Part shown: in pieces, positions 31,797 to 43,192 of the stretch
Layout of the letters: each line of letters begins with the position of its first letter
How positions within the stretch are numbered: the stretch's first letter is position 1
From: Entamoeba invadens IP1
Lineage: Eukaryota; Evosea; Mastigamoebida; Endamoebidae
Direction: 5' to 3'
DNA: 64,000 bases
Assembly (NCBI RefSeq): GCF_000330505.1
Contig: NW_004191832.1
Span: 125,309-189,308 of the forward strand
The notes under the pieces: model-generated
What the model was told of the DNA's origin: nothing
Seen by the model: the letters and a program-made list of their open reading frames with translations, nothing else
Databases searched by the model: none
Position numbers and translations under genes: made by a program

Positions 31797-32801
31797 AACT
31801 GTTTTTCAAAAGTCGGTACTGAGGTGTCCCGATTTTTTGCATTTATTTTGTTTATTATTTTTGGGAATCGTTTTTTTGTAATAAATTCGCTTATTTTTTC
31901 CAAGTAAAAAAGAGAAAAACAATCTTCAAAAAATATTTTTTTACTTGAAGAATTTTTAAGCATTAAAAAAACCATATAAAATTTGAAATAACGGGATTTT
32001 TGTTTTTGAAATACACGTGAATGATCCCAAAAGTGCATTTTATTTTAAAAGCAAATAAATTTAATGTCAATCTTTTTCATTATCAAAAATTTTAATAATT
32101 AATAAAATATTCACAAAACAAGAGCTTAGTTCGAAGATTAGTATGCTTAGTAGTGTTGTCACAAAAATAATAAAAATAACAAAATGATTTGATAACTTAT
32201 CTTTGTTGGGTTTTATAAAGTCGACATTCTTTTTGAGCATTTCAGTGAGAACATCTTTTTTAAAATATCCAATAACAAAACAATATTGTTATTTTGTATT
32301 ATTTTTCTAGTGTTGCCCTTTGACAATTTTGACTTATGCCTGTCAAAATTATCAAACATTTGCTGTAATTATTTTGGTGTTTTTGGAACTCTTTATTTCA
32401 TTATTTTTTATTCAGAGAAGATAACCACAGTTTGTTTTAAATTTCAGTTAAATTTTAACGAGAGTAATATTCAGTTAAAACTCGACACGAACAACACCAT
32501 CCAAATTCACTTAAACGTTCATTGTTGTGCTTTTATGCCAACAATGCTGTGTATATGTCGTGAAGTATTGAGTTATGGTCAAATCAAATAACGGGATCGG
32601 GTTTTTTGGAAAAAGATGGCTAATATTCCGATATTTTCCCGAATTTGTACGAAAATAATTGAACGGGATTGGTATTTTTTTCAAAATTAAGTCTGTACTT
32701 TCGATTTTTTGTTTTTTTGTTTTTTAGGAAAAAACAAAAATAAAAAACGGGACTTTAGGAAGTTCTAAAAATATGACAGTACCGACTTTTGAAAAACAGT
32801 T
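31797..32801. mobile_element. Non-autonomous TIR element, family A copy 2
   Basis: 1005 bp. The left end AACTGTTTTTCAAAAGTCGG and the right end in reverse are the same for about 25 bp. TA on both sides (31795-31796, 32802-32803). Removing the element leaves AACTATATATTTAAATT, which matches AACCATATATCTAAATT at the undisturbed site in copy 1 of the parental repeat, so the border and TA duplication are well supported. No transposase; the 101-aa ORF inside (32286-32591) is not recognisable. Confidence 0.88.
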
Positions 32802-32897
32802 TATTTAAATTAAATAATAAGAACAATTAACAAGTAAATGATTATTAAATATATAGTTAATTGTTTTAAAAAAAATTGTTTTAGTTTTTAATATATA

Positions 32898-34014
32898 CAG
32901 TAAAAATTCTATCAGTGTGTGACTCTATCGGTGTGTAGTTTTGACCAATCAAAAGAGGCCTACACACCGATAGAATATAATGATTTCCCACATATTTGGC
33001 ACCAAAACCCGCAAAAATAATGTCAATTGCAATTTTGTTTTTATTTTAAAAGAGTAAAGACTTGGTAATAAAAACTTAAAAAGAAAAAAATTATCAAACA
33101 AAAATAAATTCAAAAAAGATAAGAAAAGAAAAGCAGAAAATGCTCTTCAAAAAATATTAAACTTTAAATGATAATAAAAAATGCACCGACTTCCACACAC
33201 CAATCACAAGAGCACGCTTGTGATTGGTGTGGTGACAGAATTGATACCACAAAAACTTAACAATTTCAGCAAGAAAGTCACAGATATTTTCGACACATGC
33301 AGACAACCAGCCTGGCGTGCTCATCCAAGTCTTTGAGGGCGAGGCATCTATGACATCACACTGCAACCCGTTTGACAAGGTTGGGTTGTTTGGTATCTTA
33401 TTAGCACCACGTGGAGTCTCACAGTTGAAGTCACATTTGACACAAATGCAAATGGGATTCTGAATGTGTCGGCTGAAAACGAGACAACAGGGAAGAAGAC
33501 TCTTAAAGGAACAGGTGGACAAGATGGTTGCAGACGCAAAAGAGTTCAAGGCGGAGGACGACAAGATGATGACTTTTGAGGCTAAAAATCGACACTCACC
33601 TTATGCTACTTATGTAATAACACAGTGAACAAGCAAATTTTTTCAAAGTTATCAACAAAAGACAAAGAAGCAATCGAGGCCTATGTCAAAGACGTACTTG
33701 AGTTGTAAATTGACAAGAACCAATCAGCACCAAAAGTCTATGTGTTTATACAAAAACACAATGCGTTGTTCTTATTCTAAACAATTAGACAAATTAAAAA
33801 AATTCACAATATTATTTTATGTTTACACGTGTCGCGTTTTTTTTCATAAAAAAACAAAAAAATACATTGTGTCATTTTTCTAGATTGTGGATAGTTTTAC
33901 AAATTTCATGATTTTTTAGTTTTTTTGCCAGAAATTAAAAAAGAAAAGAAAAAAAATTTACACACCTTGGGAAAACCATTTTCATGACTCCACACACCGA
34001 TAGAATTTTTACTG
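32898..34014. mobile_element. TA-flanked TIR element carrying an Hsp70 gene fragment
   Basis: 1117 bp, starting CAGTAAAAATTCTATCAGTG and ending with the near-perfect reverse complement (CAGTAAAAATTCTATCGGTG); TIR about 25 bp, TA duplicated (32896-32897, 34015-34016). The empty site in copy 1 of the parental repeat reads TTAATATATATAGTTTTTT. TCTATC(A/G)GTGTGTG occurs twice at 16-bp spacing at the left end and once inverted at ~32963-32976, a subterminal palindrome. The interior holds a decayed piece of an Hsp70 coding region and no transposase. Confidence 0.9.
33211..33735 (+). pseudogene. Hsp70 substrate-binding-domain fragment inside a transposon
   Basis: Across shifting plus-strand frames, successive Hsp70 substrate-domain motifs appear in correct order: [21 protein letters not shown] and QPAW (canonical TxLIPRN, TKKsEiFsTyaDnQPgv), the EGEASMT / DKVGLFGI region (EGERamT..nllGkFeLtGI), [44 protein letters not shown], then SKLSTKDKEAIEAYVKDVLE. 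Frames change several times and stops interrupt it, so nothing functional is encoded. The ATPase half and C-terminal lid end are absent. The plain reading is capture of a genomic or cDNA Hsp70 segment by the element. A minus-strand ORF over 33157-33564 is only a shadow of this. Confidence 0.9.
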
Positions 34015-34234
34015 TATATAGTTTTTTAATAGTTTAAATTTTAATATAGAAGGTTTATTTCAAAGAGTTTTTATATTGCAATAATAATGGAATGACATTA
34101 TTAAATAATGATAACCAAGAATTAATTTTTTTTAATTTGATTGCCTTGTTATGGAACAACAAATGTAGTAACGTGGCTTTCTTTCATTTCTTTAATTCAA
34201 ATAATTTCATTGTAAACTGAAAAATAGAAAAACA

Positions 34235-35503
34235 ATGGAAACTTTTACAGAACACGACTCACTATTGGAACATCAACCCACTTCTCAAACTACTCAGAGG
34301 CCAGAAACCAACATTAAACCGGAGACTGAAACTCGTGATTTTCAAGACCCAAATTTTGATGATCCACTGAATTACTACGCAGTGTTGGGTGTTCCTCGCG
34401 AAGCAAGTCCAGAGTTAATAAAACGAGCGTATCGTAAACACGCTTTGAAATTCCATCCCGATAAAAACCACAGTCCAAACGCCGAAGGGGATTTTAACAC
34501 AATCAAAAACGCGTATGAAGTTCTTTCTGACGAACAAAAGAAACGGATGTATGACTCCTTCGGCGCAGAGGGTGCACAATATGCTCAGTACATTTGGATG
34601 ATCAAACCATTTGTCTATATTCTCTGCTGTATTTTAGGCTTCTTCATAGCAGTTGCTGCTCTATTATATGACACATGGCTTGTACTCACAATCACCAACT
34701 TAGAGAAGGAATTACATTGGAAAATTTCTGCAGTCAACGTGCCCTTATACATCTTGCTCTTCTTTTACATGTTAAATCTCCCCAACACACGTTTGGGGAA
34801 GGTGTTTGGTCTCATCGAATTTTGCACGGGGTACCTGGGCCTCATTTTGTTCTTTGTGCGTGTTGATTGCAATAAAGGTGATTATCACTTGTGGTTGATC
34901 CCTGCGTACATTGCGTGTTTATTTAGACTGTTAAAAATGCTCCGAGAAGACTTAGGAGACTATGTTGGGCAAGGAGAGAATGGAGAAGTAATTAACATTC
35001 CTCGAAAAAAGCGTGTGGTGTTGCTGAATGGTGTATTAGATCTTCTCGAGAATGTAACTTTTATTGGGTTGATTGTCAGTATTGGTGTTAGTGGTAACGA
35101 GAAAGATTATATGTACGCAATGATATTCTTTGCACTGTATTTAGTCTTCAGAGTGGTGAGATCAGCACTTTTGGATCTTCACTTCTCGCGTATTAAATTG
35201 GTCTATGAAATTGTTGTTTGTCTGTTTTATGCGGCTCAAGGCATTATGTTGGGTTCGGATGTTGGAGTTCGATGTTACAAATATTCCTATGCTATTGCGT
35301 TCATCCCCGCACTTTTATATGGAGTTATTATCACTGCCATTCCTCTCATTGTGTGTCCACTTATTTGTTGCTTCTTACCACCTCTTCTCGAGAAAGTGTT
35401 TGGAAGTGATGATCCAAACACACAACACAGAGAACCAGAGAATCAACACACAAGTCAGCAACCAAGTCAGCAGTACCAAAACACTACTGCTTTACTGAAT
35501 TAA
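34235..35503 (+). CDS. DnaJ-domain multi-pass membrane protein
   Basis: An Hsp40-type co-chaperone anchored in a membrane, 422 aa. The J domain spans about 46-110: NYYAVLGVPREASPELIKRAYRKHALKFHPDKNHSPNAE in pieces, with the HPD motif at 74-76, then YEVLSDEQKKRMYDSFG. After it come about seven or eight hydrophobic segments: FVYILCCILGFFIAVAALLY, VNVPLYILLFFYMLNL, FGLIEFCTGYLGLILFF, LIPAYIACLF, VTFIGLIVSIGVSG, YMYAMIFFALYLVFRVV and AFIPALLYGVIITAIPLIVC. The C-terminal ~35 residues are Gln/Ser-rich. The repeated W..........P.Y/W.. pattern faintly recalls TMEM185-like proteins, which I would not insist on. No signal peptide or ER retention signal is obvious. It likely stimulates an Hsp70 at the ER or an endosomal membrane. 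Confidence 0.85.
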   Translation: METFTEHDSLLEHQPTSQTTQRPETNIKPETETRDFQDPNFDDPLNYYAVLGVPREASPELIKRAYRKHALKFHPDKNHSPNAEGDFNTIKNAYEVLSDEQKKRMYDSFGAEGAQYAQYIWMIKPFVYILCCILGFFIAVAALLYDTWLVLTITNLEKELHWKISAVNVPLYILLFFYMLNLPNTRLGKVFGLIEFCTGYLGLILFFVRVDCNKGDYHLWLIPAYIACLFRLLKMLREDLGDYVGQGENGEVINIPRKKRVVLLNGVLDLLENVTFIGLIVSIGVSGNEKDYMYAMIFFALYLVFRVVRSALLDLHFSRIKLVYEIVVCLFYAAQGIMLGSDVGVRCYKYSYAIAFIPALLYGVIITAIPLIVCPLICCFLPPLLEKVFGSDDPNTQHREPENQHTSQQPSQQYQNTTALLN

Positions 35504-35644
35504 CTTCTAAATTACAACTTATTAATATATTATGTTTACTACAAACTTTTGTCGACTAATAAAATATGATGGAACTGATAATACACTTTGAGGTATCGGA
35601 AACCTCAAACTCAAATCTACAACACATTCAATCAAACATACTTT
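35504..35644. other. Short spacer between convergent genes
   Basis: 141 bp between the DnaJ gene and TFIIH p62 stops; both 3' ends and polyadenylation signals must lie here. Confidence 0.5.
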
Positions 35645-36691
35645 TCAAACTTGTACCGATATTGCTTTGTGAAGTTGTTCAACAACTTGATCAAGTAAAG
35701 GTTTTTGTAATGGCAAACACGACTGTAACAACTTTTCTGCATACTCTGCACAATTCTGGATGATCTTTTTGAACTTTCTTTTGAGTTCATTGTTCTCAGT
35801 GTTCTTCCAGTAACACTTTAAACAGAACGAACACAACAATTCGAAGCGAAGTATTTGCTCCGACCCAACTCTTTTTGCTACACTTTGTAAGTCTGTGATG
35901 TTCAACATTAAGTCACTTTGTTGCTCTCCCAGCGTACTCTTTTCTTGACTCTCAAAGTGAATAGGTCCGCACCACTCGGGGTCGACTTTGTCCCATGATG
36001 TATATCCGATATCGCGAATTCCATTCACTCGCTTCGTGTCAGTCACTGCGTATTTAACACTCTCCTCGTTCTTCACGTGCTTTCCAAGTTGTCGCACAAC
36101 AACTTCTGAATGCCAATTAATGTTCTCCACGGTCTTGGACACTCTCAAATTCCTTTCATAATCGAGTTGTCGACACGACATCATCTCAACTCCCCAAGTG
36201 ATCCCCCGCGTACCAAACCCCTCCCAGCCATCATTCTTCAATTCAATCGAAGCGACTTCCTTCTCATAAAAAGTCCCTCGCAGTGTTTTCTTGACCTTCT
36301 CTTTTTCATTTTCGTCGCGGCGATAAGTTTCTTGAAATGAATTTGACGCGTTCTTCTCGGTGTCGCCAAAGTACCGCGACGCAAAGAACTCCTTGAAAAA
36401 GTCATTTTCCTTGTATTTGTGCATCTGTTCAACCTCTAAGTGATACTTCTCTTTGACAAATGGGTACTCCTCCAGAATTTGTTTCTTCTGTGTCGCCCAC
36501 TCCGGCCCTTCCGCAAACTTAGTGATCAGAGGAGAGGAAAAACCGGGAGATGGGAGGTCTGGTTTCTTCTTTGGAGGTTCCTCAATCTCGCTGAAAAAAA
36601 CATCTTCGGAAATGAGTGTTGTTGATACCAACTCGTTGTACAAAAATATTTTGTACTTTGTGTCAAGGCGGGGATCAATTGGTTTTGTCAT
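35645..36691 (-). CDS. TFIIH core subunit p62/Tfb1 homologue (GTF2H1)
   Basis: A likely subunit of the general transcription/repair factor TFIIH. The 348-residue protein contains a BSD-type segment at about 65-115: EEYPFVKEKYHLEVEQ, then NDFFKEFFASRYFGDTEKN, matching the p62 pattern YPaVK.KY......e.eFW..FFqS.YF.rdr. The C-terminal ~100 residues are helical (LRFELLCSFCLKCYWK, LQKPLLDQVVEQLHKAI), as at the end of p62. The N-terminal PH domain of human p62 is absent, so this is shorter than the animal and yeast proteins (~460-640 aa). A GIRDIGYTSWDK-like block between them is unassigned. Neighbours give no functional hint. Alternative: another BSD-domain protein. Confidence 0.65.
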   Translation of the reverse strand: MTKPIDPRLDTKYKIFLYNELVSTTLISEDVFFSEIEEPPKKKPDLPSPGFSSPLITKFAEGPEWATQKKQILEEYPFVKEKYHLEVEQMHKYKENDFFKEFFASRYFGDTEKNASNSFQETYRRDENEKEKVKKTLRGTFYEKEVASIELKNDGWEGFGTRGITWGVEMMSCRQLDYERNLRVSKTVENINWHSEVVVRQLGKHVKNEESVKYAVTDTKRVNGIRDIGYTSWDKVDPEWCGPIHFESQEKSTLGEQQSDLMLNITDLQSVAKRVGSEQILRFELLCSFCLKCYWKNTENNELKRKFKKIIQNCAEYAEKLLQSCLPLQKPLLDQVVEQLHKAISVQV

Positions 36692-37158
36692 GCTTTTGAT
36701 TTATTGAGTTCACAAAGTGCTTTGTTGTGTTAAACCAACTTATACTATAAATATTAGTTTCAAATGTTATTACATATGGTTTTCAATCATTATCATAATT
36801 TTAATTTTAATCAAAATAAAATGATAAGAATTATTATATAATATAGTAAAATAAACTATAAATTAGTAAATAACATCACAATTATTTTTTAATTATTAAT
36901 AATATTAAATATTTTAATAAAATAAACTATACTTCTTAAAATATTAAAACAAACAAAAATAATAATTATAATTATTAATATTATATAGTATTATTATTGT
37001 AATAAAAATATAATAAAAGTTAAATCACTGGATTTAATCTTTATAAATACAAAACACTACTAAGAAATTTCACAAAAAGGAATAGAAATTTATTAATTAT
37101 TACTTAGATTTCTTTACGAAAACAATAAGGAAAATGTCGAAAAAAAGACTCAAATTTT
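36692..37158. other. AT-rich divergent upstream region
   Basis: 467 bp between the divergent starts of the TFIIH p62 homologue and TMK 1. No defined core elements. Confidence 0.45.
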
Positions 37159-40100
37159 TTGTTTAAACGAATTAAATTTGCAAGAAAATGTTTTCGAAAA
37201 ATGAACTTCAAAAAATTTTTGAATAACCTTTGTTATATGCGCTTCCTTTATTACACGGTGGTGGTGTTGGTTATACTTTTTACTTGCGTGCAAAGCGATT
37301 GTTGGTATTCAAAGAGTAACTCCATTATTCACGACAGTTTTATGGATGCAGACACGTGTCAAAATCGCGGATATGGGTGGAAGTTATATTGGGATGGATT
37401 GTGTGACTGGGTACTTTTTACGGGTGAATGTTGTGAGAATTTGCACACGTATTACGTCCTCGAAAATTTAACGTTTGACCACAACCCCAAAGGTATTGAG
37501 TATGACGAGTCTTCAAATATACAAACTTTACGTCTCCGTCCGCCCTTTAAAGATCAGCAGTGGAGTGTCAACACCAAGAATATTGTCAGTGGCAGTTTAG
37601 TAGTATTAGAGAAGAACAGAGAAAGTGTAGATCGAGAGAAGCACACTGTTTTCTCTATAGGATTAAAAAACTTTGGTGTTGTTGTTTTGAACAATGAGTT
37701 GATAGAACTGAAGTTTACTGAGTATCAAAGACCATTTGTACTTGTCGAAGGAAACAATTCCCCTATTAGAATTACTGAAGAGCACAAAGAAACAGCCGAG
37801 TGTCGGTATGTCTTTTCAGGAAATGGTGTATATGTTGATAACCAGGACGATGGGTTTGTGAAGAACATATGTGAGATAGATGGACAGAAAAGGTATGTGA
37901 AGTGTTTGTATAGTTATGCCCTTATTCCCGATTGTTCCTGTTATATTAACAGCTCGTCAAGTCATGTCTCCTTTCAAGACTATTTCATGAATTACCCCGA
38001 CTGTCTTGTGAACAACACCAAATTCAGTTTGACCATCAGAGCATTCCAAACGGAGTTCGTCTTCGACTCGTTTGGGAAGTACTACTGGAAAAGTTTACTA
38101 TTCGAAGACAGAAATGCACCACTTGCTATATATACAGACAAAGTCCTTACTTTCGAGAACGACGTCGTGTTGCCATATTCAGAAGTCTTTTTCTTTGGTG
38201 AAGTCGACTTCAAGCAGTCGCTTACTTTTCCAGAGAACCACAAGACCTTGTACAAATTTGAAAAATTGACTGCAACGAATATTCAAGTGAGAGGACTTCA
38301 AGGATCACTACTTGTGTTTTTGAGCGAAGACGTCACAACAAGGAACTCCTTTATTGTGTTACTTTGTGATAATAAGAAGAACTCAAGATATGGCGCAATT
38401 GAGGTTGGATCACCTAATATAGGATGTATCTGCAATTTTAAGAATAACGTTTTTGATCAAATTGATTGTGAGACTTCAAGTCTTGAAGAGTCAAACAGAC
38501 TCGAGTTGGTTATAGCATCACATGAAGTTTACAACAAGACTCAAAAGCGATTTTGGGATGTTGTTGAAACAACAGATGCTGTAATATCAACAGAGATTAT
38601 TATAAAGAGATGTGTATTTTCTGGAAATGTTGTGATGGTTGACAATGATGTTATTTGTGACTCTTTAAACGCACAAGGATCCATCGAAATAAGTGACTGT
38701 ACTTTTACAAGTCAAATAGTTATTGCAAATGGACTTACAATTACTGGTAATGCCATATTTGATTCAGTTGATGTGACAGACTCTTTGTCTCTAAAATACA
38801 GTCAAACAACTATTAATGAATTAACAATGGAGGAGAACAGTGTGTTATACGTGGAAGGTTCTGTGGTTATAGTGACTCTCCACAACAATGGAAATAGCGA
38901 AATTGTGGTAAGCAAAGACATTGAAATTGTGTATTTACAGGCATCTTTTCTTGTGAGTCTGACCGCAGAGAATATGCACGTGTACTCTGGTAAAATTTTG
39001 TTTGACAAATTATCTGTGAAGTCACAAGTTGTTATTCAAAACCAAATAGAGTCAATTTCAATAAGACAGATCACTGTAATAGACGCTCTCTATTACTTTG
39101 ATATTCGACAAAGTATCATGACACTGACTGTCACTCGAATTCCCGAGATCATTCAAAGTGGAAATGAACAAGAGGGCATCACACTCTTGAGCACCAAAAA
39201 CAGGCAAACGGTATTTGAAGACTCAAGTCAAGTGAAATACATGTGTGACAATCAAATTGTAGTGATTGGCAATGTGAATCAGAGTATATGCAACGACTTG
39301 TTTCTAGCCAACAAAGTCTGTGTATATAAAGAGGGGATTTATATGGATGCTTATTATCAAATAGATTACTCGTGTCCATGTAAGAGTGATCCCACCATAG
39401 AGCGTACATTAATTATAGAAGATCCAACGTATACATTCAGTTCAAAAGAGAGTTATAATTCGATAATCACCAAACAAAGTGTGATATTATCAATGAAGTC
39501 GCAAGAGGTATCTATACTGTTGTATGGAGACATTCAATTAGTAGGGAACAATAACACTGTTCTAGTCAACACGACAAATCCACACATTGATATTACAGTA
39601 AAAGGTGATGCGCTTATATTCACCACAAAAAGTCGAGGCTTTGATGTAGAAGGCAATACAATCAAACTTACAACAACAGGTGTCTGCTCCTATGTGTTAG
39701 TTACAAACAGTGTTGCACAATGTTTGTCGTGTCGGTTTGGATCGATATTACATCTCAATGACAAAACAAATTTGATGTGTTTACCCGAGAGTGTGACCGA
39801 ATGCACAAGTTATAATTCAAAAGGAAATTGTGAGGAGTGTTCGAGAGGATTTTATTTAAAAAATGGTGTCTGTCTTAGATGTCCGGATCGGTGTCAAAAG
39901 TGTGAGTACAACACAATTATTAATGACACTTCTTGTATATTATGTGACTCTTCATACTATCTATTCAACGAGACTTGTATCAAAGATGATTTGTGCACAT
40001 TTAGTATCGACAAAACATGTTACTATTGTGGGGGTTCTAAATTTTACTCGACTGAAACAAATACATGTGAACCGTGCCTCCCAAATTGCATTCAATGTGA

Positions 40101-42768
40101 CAACAATATCACATGTAATATATGTGATATATCAAATGGATTTTTTGGAACACAATGTGAAAAGAGGAACGACATTATCATCTTGACTAATTCCAATTAC
40201 ATGTGTTTTCCTGGGTATTACAGAACAGAAAGTGGCTGTTCAGAGTGTAGAGAAAGCTGTGACGAGTGTGTAAGTGGTGATAACGAAACTGAATATGTAT
40301 GTGTATCATGTAATACGTCATTGGGATACACATTAGACCAAACTGGTCTATGTTCGAACACAAGCAGTTGTTATATAGAAAATTCGAAGTGTCAAAAATG
40401 CAAGAACGAGTCTGAATATTATGATGGATTTCAATGCACTTCGTGTGGAGAGCACTGTAGTCTTTGTACACCAACTGGTCAGTGTTTGGCGTGTGATCAC
40501 AATTATTACTTTCACCGAACGACAAACACGCAGAATAAACCAATTTCAATGTGTACAGAAACACCAGTGGCCAATTGTGAATATTATGAAGATGGCCGTT
40601 GTGTGAGTTGCGACAACACAACATACTATACAGATTTTGAGTGTGTTAAGTGTTTATATCCATGCCTTCGATGCGTCACTTCATCTTCACTATGTGTGCA
40701 ATGTAGTGAAGGTTTCATGTTACAAAATAACAAGTGCATTTCATCAAAAACAGAAATCAATTCGTGTAAGTACTTTACAACAACGGAGAGGGGTGGGTGT
40801 GTAGTGTGCAAAGATTATTATTATTTGGATTATATCACTTGTTACCCATGCCAACAGAATTGTCGAGTCTGCCAAAATTCGAAGTCGTGTGTCGAGTGTG
40901 GGATTAATTATTTTATCAATGAGAGTGGGTTATGTGAGAGTATATTTTCATTGACAAATTGTGTTTCTTATTCATTGTATGGATGTAAAGAGTGTGACAC
41001 AAGTGCTTATTTGGACTTTGGTCGGTGTGTTGACTGTGACAATTTCATGAAACACTGCACCAAGTGTCATTGGGAAGACAATGAGTGTTTTGGGTGTGAT
41101 GATGGGTACATACTGATCAACTCAACGTGTTACATATACAATGTTATAGCACATTGTGTGAACTCCATCGACTCAAAATGTTCTGAATGCACGTTTTGGT
41201 ATGAACCCTCACTTGATGGCCTTACATGTGAAATGAAGTCTCTGCGTCCTTTTGTAATAACATGTGTTGTACTTTTCACTGTATTTGTGACTGTCCCATG
41301 TGTATTAATATCAACTGTTCTGATCACAAAGAAAGTCCACCAAGTTGATACAGGCGAGAGAGAGATGTTACTTTCCCGCACTCGTATCGACCGAATAGGT
41401 GGCGATTGGATCTTTTTAAATATCAAAGGGCTTATGGTTACTAAAAGTGAAATTGTATTTAATGAGATGCCTGTGGCAACGCCTTCGTACGACTCGTTTT
41501 ACATTGGGAATAGCTCTCGAGACACCTCTCTTATAGGTATTGGGTTATTTGGGAACAAGAAGTATGAGACTTTGATAAAGCCGGATTACTTTGAATTGAA
41601 GAAGAATGGGTGCTGTGAAGTGAAAATCATGTTAAAGCCGTTGTGTACCACCAATATCCATGAAAAGATTCAAATAGTGCAGTATCAGAAGAACCAATTA
41701 ATCAAAGGGTTTGACTCTATTGATCTCATTGCAACGACACAGCTCTCTACTCATTTGGACTCAGACGAATTAATACGAGAAAGTCTGGTTGGGGAAGGGA
41801 CATTTGGTATTGTCTACAAAGGGAAGTACCGAGGCGCTGTTGTAGCAATAAAGACTCTAAAGAAGATAAAAATACTTGAAAATGTCTTAGACGACTTTTT
41901 GACTGAAATTGAGATGCTTGAAAAAATACGATGCGAGTATATAGTAAGTTACTTTGGTTCAGCTTGGAACAAGGCAGAGTGTTGTTTGGTCACTGAATTT
42001 GCAGAGTTGGGAAGTCTGAGCACTTTGATGGAAAACAAACAGAAAGTCTCTTTAAAAATCCGAGAGAAGATCATGTTGGATGCAGCACGAGGGATAGAAT
42101 ACTTGCATAATAATGGCATCTTACACAGAGACATCAAACCAGACAACTTACTCATATTTTCTATTGACTCTTCGATCGCAGTGAATGCCAAATTAACTGA
42201 TTTTGGATCGAGTCGAAGTGTTAAATTGATACTAACGAACGTGTCATTCACCAGAGCAATAGGTACTCCAGTTTGTGTTTAATTATTTATTACTTGTCCT
42301 ATAGGTAGTAATATAACTAAAAGGTGTATATGGCTCCTGAAATTCTGCAGAAGAAGAAATACAAAATGCCTGCAGACATCTTTTCATTCAGTATTATGTT
42401 CTTCGAGACAATGACATGGGGGTTAGCATATCCATATGAGATGAAATCTTGGGAAATTGCAAATGCGGTTGTTGAAGGAAAACGGCCAGTGAAGTCTGAA
42501 GGGATGAGTAAGAAGATGTATGATTTCATATGTAGCATGTGGTGCCAAAAAGCAAAGGAAAGACTTGGTTTGTTATTTAACACCCAATATTCTATAAGAT
42601 TTCGAATTATAGTTTATATACTATTAATGAATTATATTTTTTGTAATTATACTTTATAATAAATGTTATTATATTTATATTATATTACAGTTAAAGATTC
42701 CACTGACCGTTGTAGACATCGACGAAATCATTCCAATCATCAAGTATTTCTACCTTGATGATAATTGA
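37159..42768 (+). CDS. Transmembrane receptor-like kinase (Entamoeba TMK family), TMK 1
   Basis: A single-pass receptor-type kinase. Exon 1 is 37159-42270 (1704 codons), exon 2 42324-42567, with intron 42271-42323 (53 bp, GTTTGT...AG). A further intron 42568-42690 and a short third exon are likely. A signal peptide follows the Met at 37237 (MRFLYYTVVVLVILFTCVQS), so that start may be the real one. The ectodomain (~1340 aa) has a beta-helix-like N-terminal half, then dense CxxC furin/growth-factor-receptor-like repeats. TM segment about 1364-1389. Kinase: GEGTFGIVYKG (Gly1545), IKTL (Lys1565), HRDIKPDN (Asp1658), DFGSS (Asp1681), then IGTP joined across the intron to VYMAPEIL. All catalytic residues are present (TKL-like). 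The C-lobe after RLG is abnormal: normal splicing at the second intron leads to a frame ending at 42758, while the hydrophobic, kinase-like frame (KIPLTVVDIDEIIPIIKYF) ends at 42768 and is out of phase. Confidence 0.88.
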
Positions 42769-43192
42769 TGTACTATTTTAAAACTATTAATTTTAAGTTA
42801 ATTGACACAAATGTTTAATTGAAAGCAAAAGCAATCTTTTTGTTATAAATCATCATATACAAATGCCATGGAAATATTACAAAAATTATATATTTATACT
42901 ATATTAAATAGTAAAAAAGTGATTTTCTGAAATGAAAAAGTTTCTCTATTTTTGGATGGACTTTTTCGAACATCGACATTTTTTTTGAAAATCTATTTAT
43001 ATAGAAAAGTCGATTATTTTTTTGGTATTTTTTTAAATGAAGTTCAACGTTTTTTCTACTTTTTTGGAATTAAAAATAAATGGTTGGTGTGAAGACTTTG
43101 TACATTTGCTTTTTGTTGTCCATTTAAACAATCCATGACATGAAAGTATAAAAAATCAATCAACAATTAATACATAGAGTCTTCATACTGCT
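42769..43192. other. AT-rich spacer
   Basis: 424 bp between convergent genes; nothing recognised. Confidence 0.5.

Larger units (their letters stand above)
31697..34140. repeat. Dispersed parental repeat, copy 2 (split by two elements)
   Basis: The pieces 31697-31796, 32802-32897 and 34015-34140 joined together match copy 1 (17929-17954 plus 20297-20600). Here the site occupied by the pogo-like element in copy 1 is empty (ACTTATATATATAGTTTATG), while two other TIR elements are inserted. Confidence 0.85.

Noticed and set aside
32286..32591. 101-aa ORF inside element A copy 2
   Set aside because: No counterpart recognised in copy 1 and no family resemblance; composition like random A/T DNA.
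33157..33564. 135-aa minus-strand ORF
   Set aside because: Antisense shadow of the Hsp70 fragment, whose plus-strand motifs are in correct family order.
40187..40811. Minus-strand ORFs under the TMK 1 cysteine-rich region
   Set aside because: Antisense to conserved Cys repeats; Cys codons read in reverse give ACA-rich stretches.
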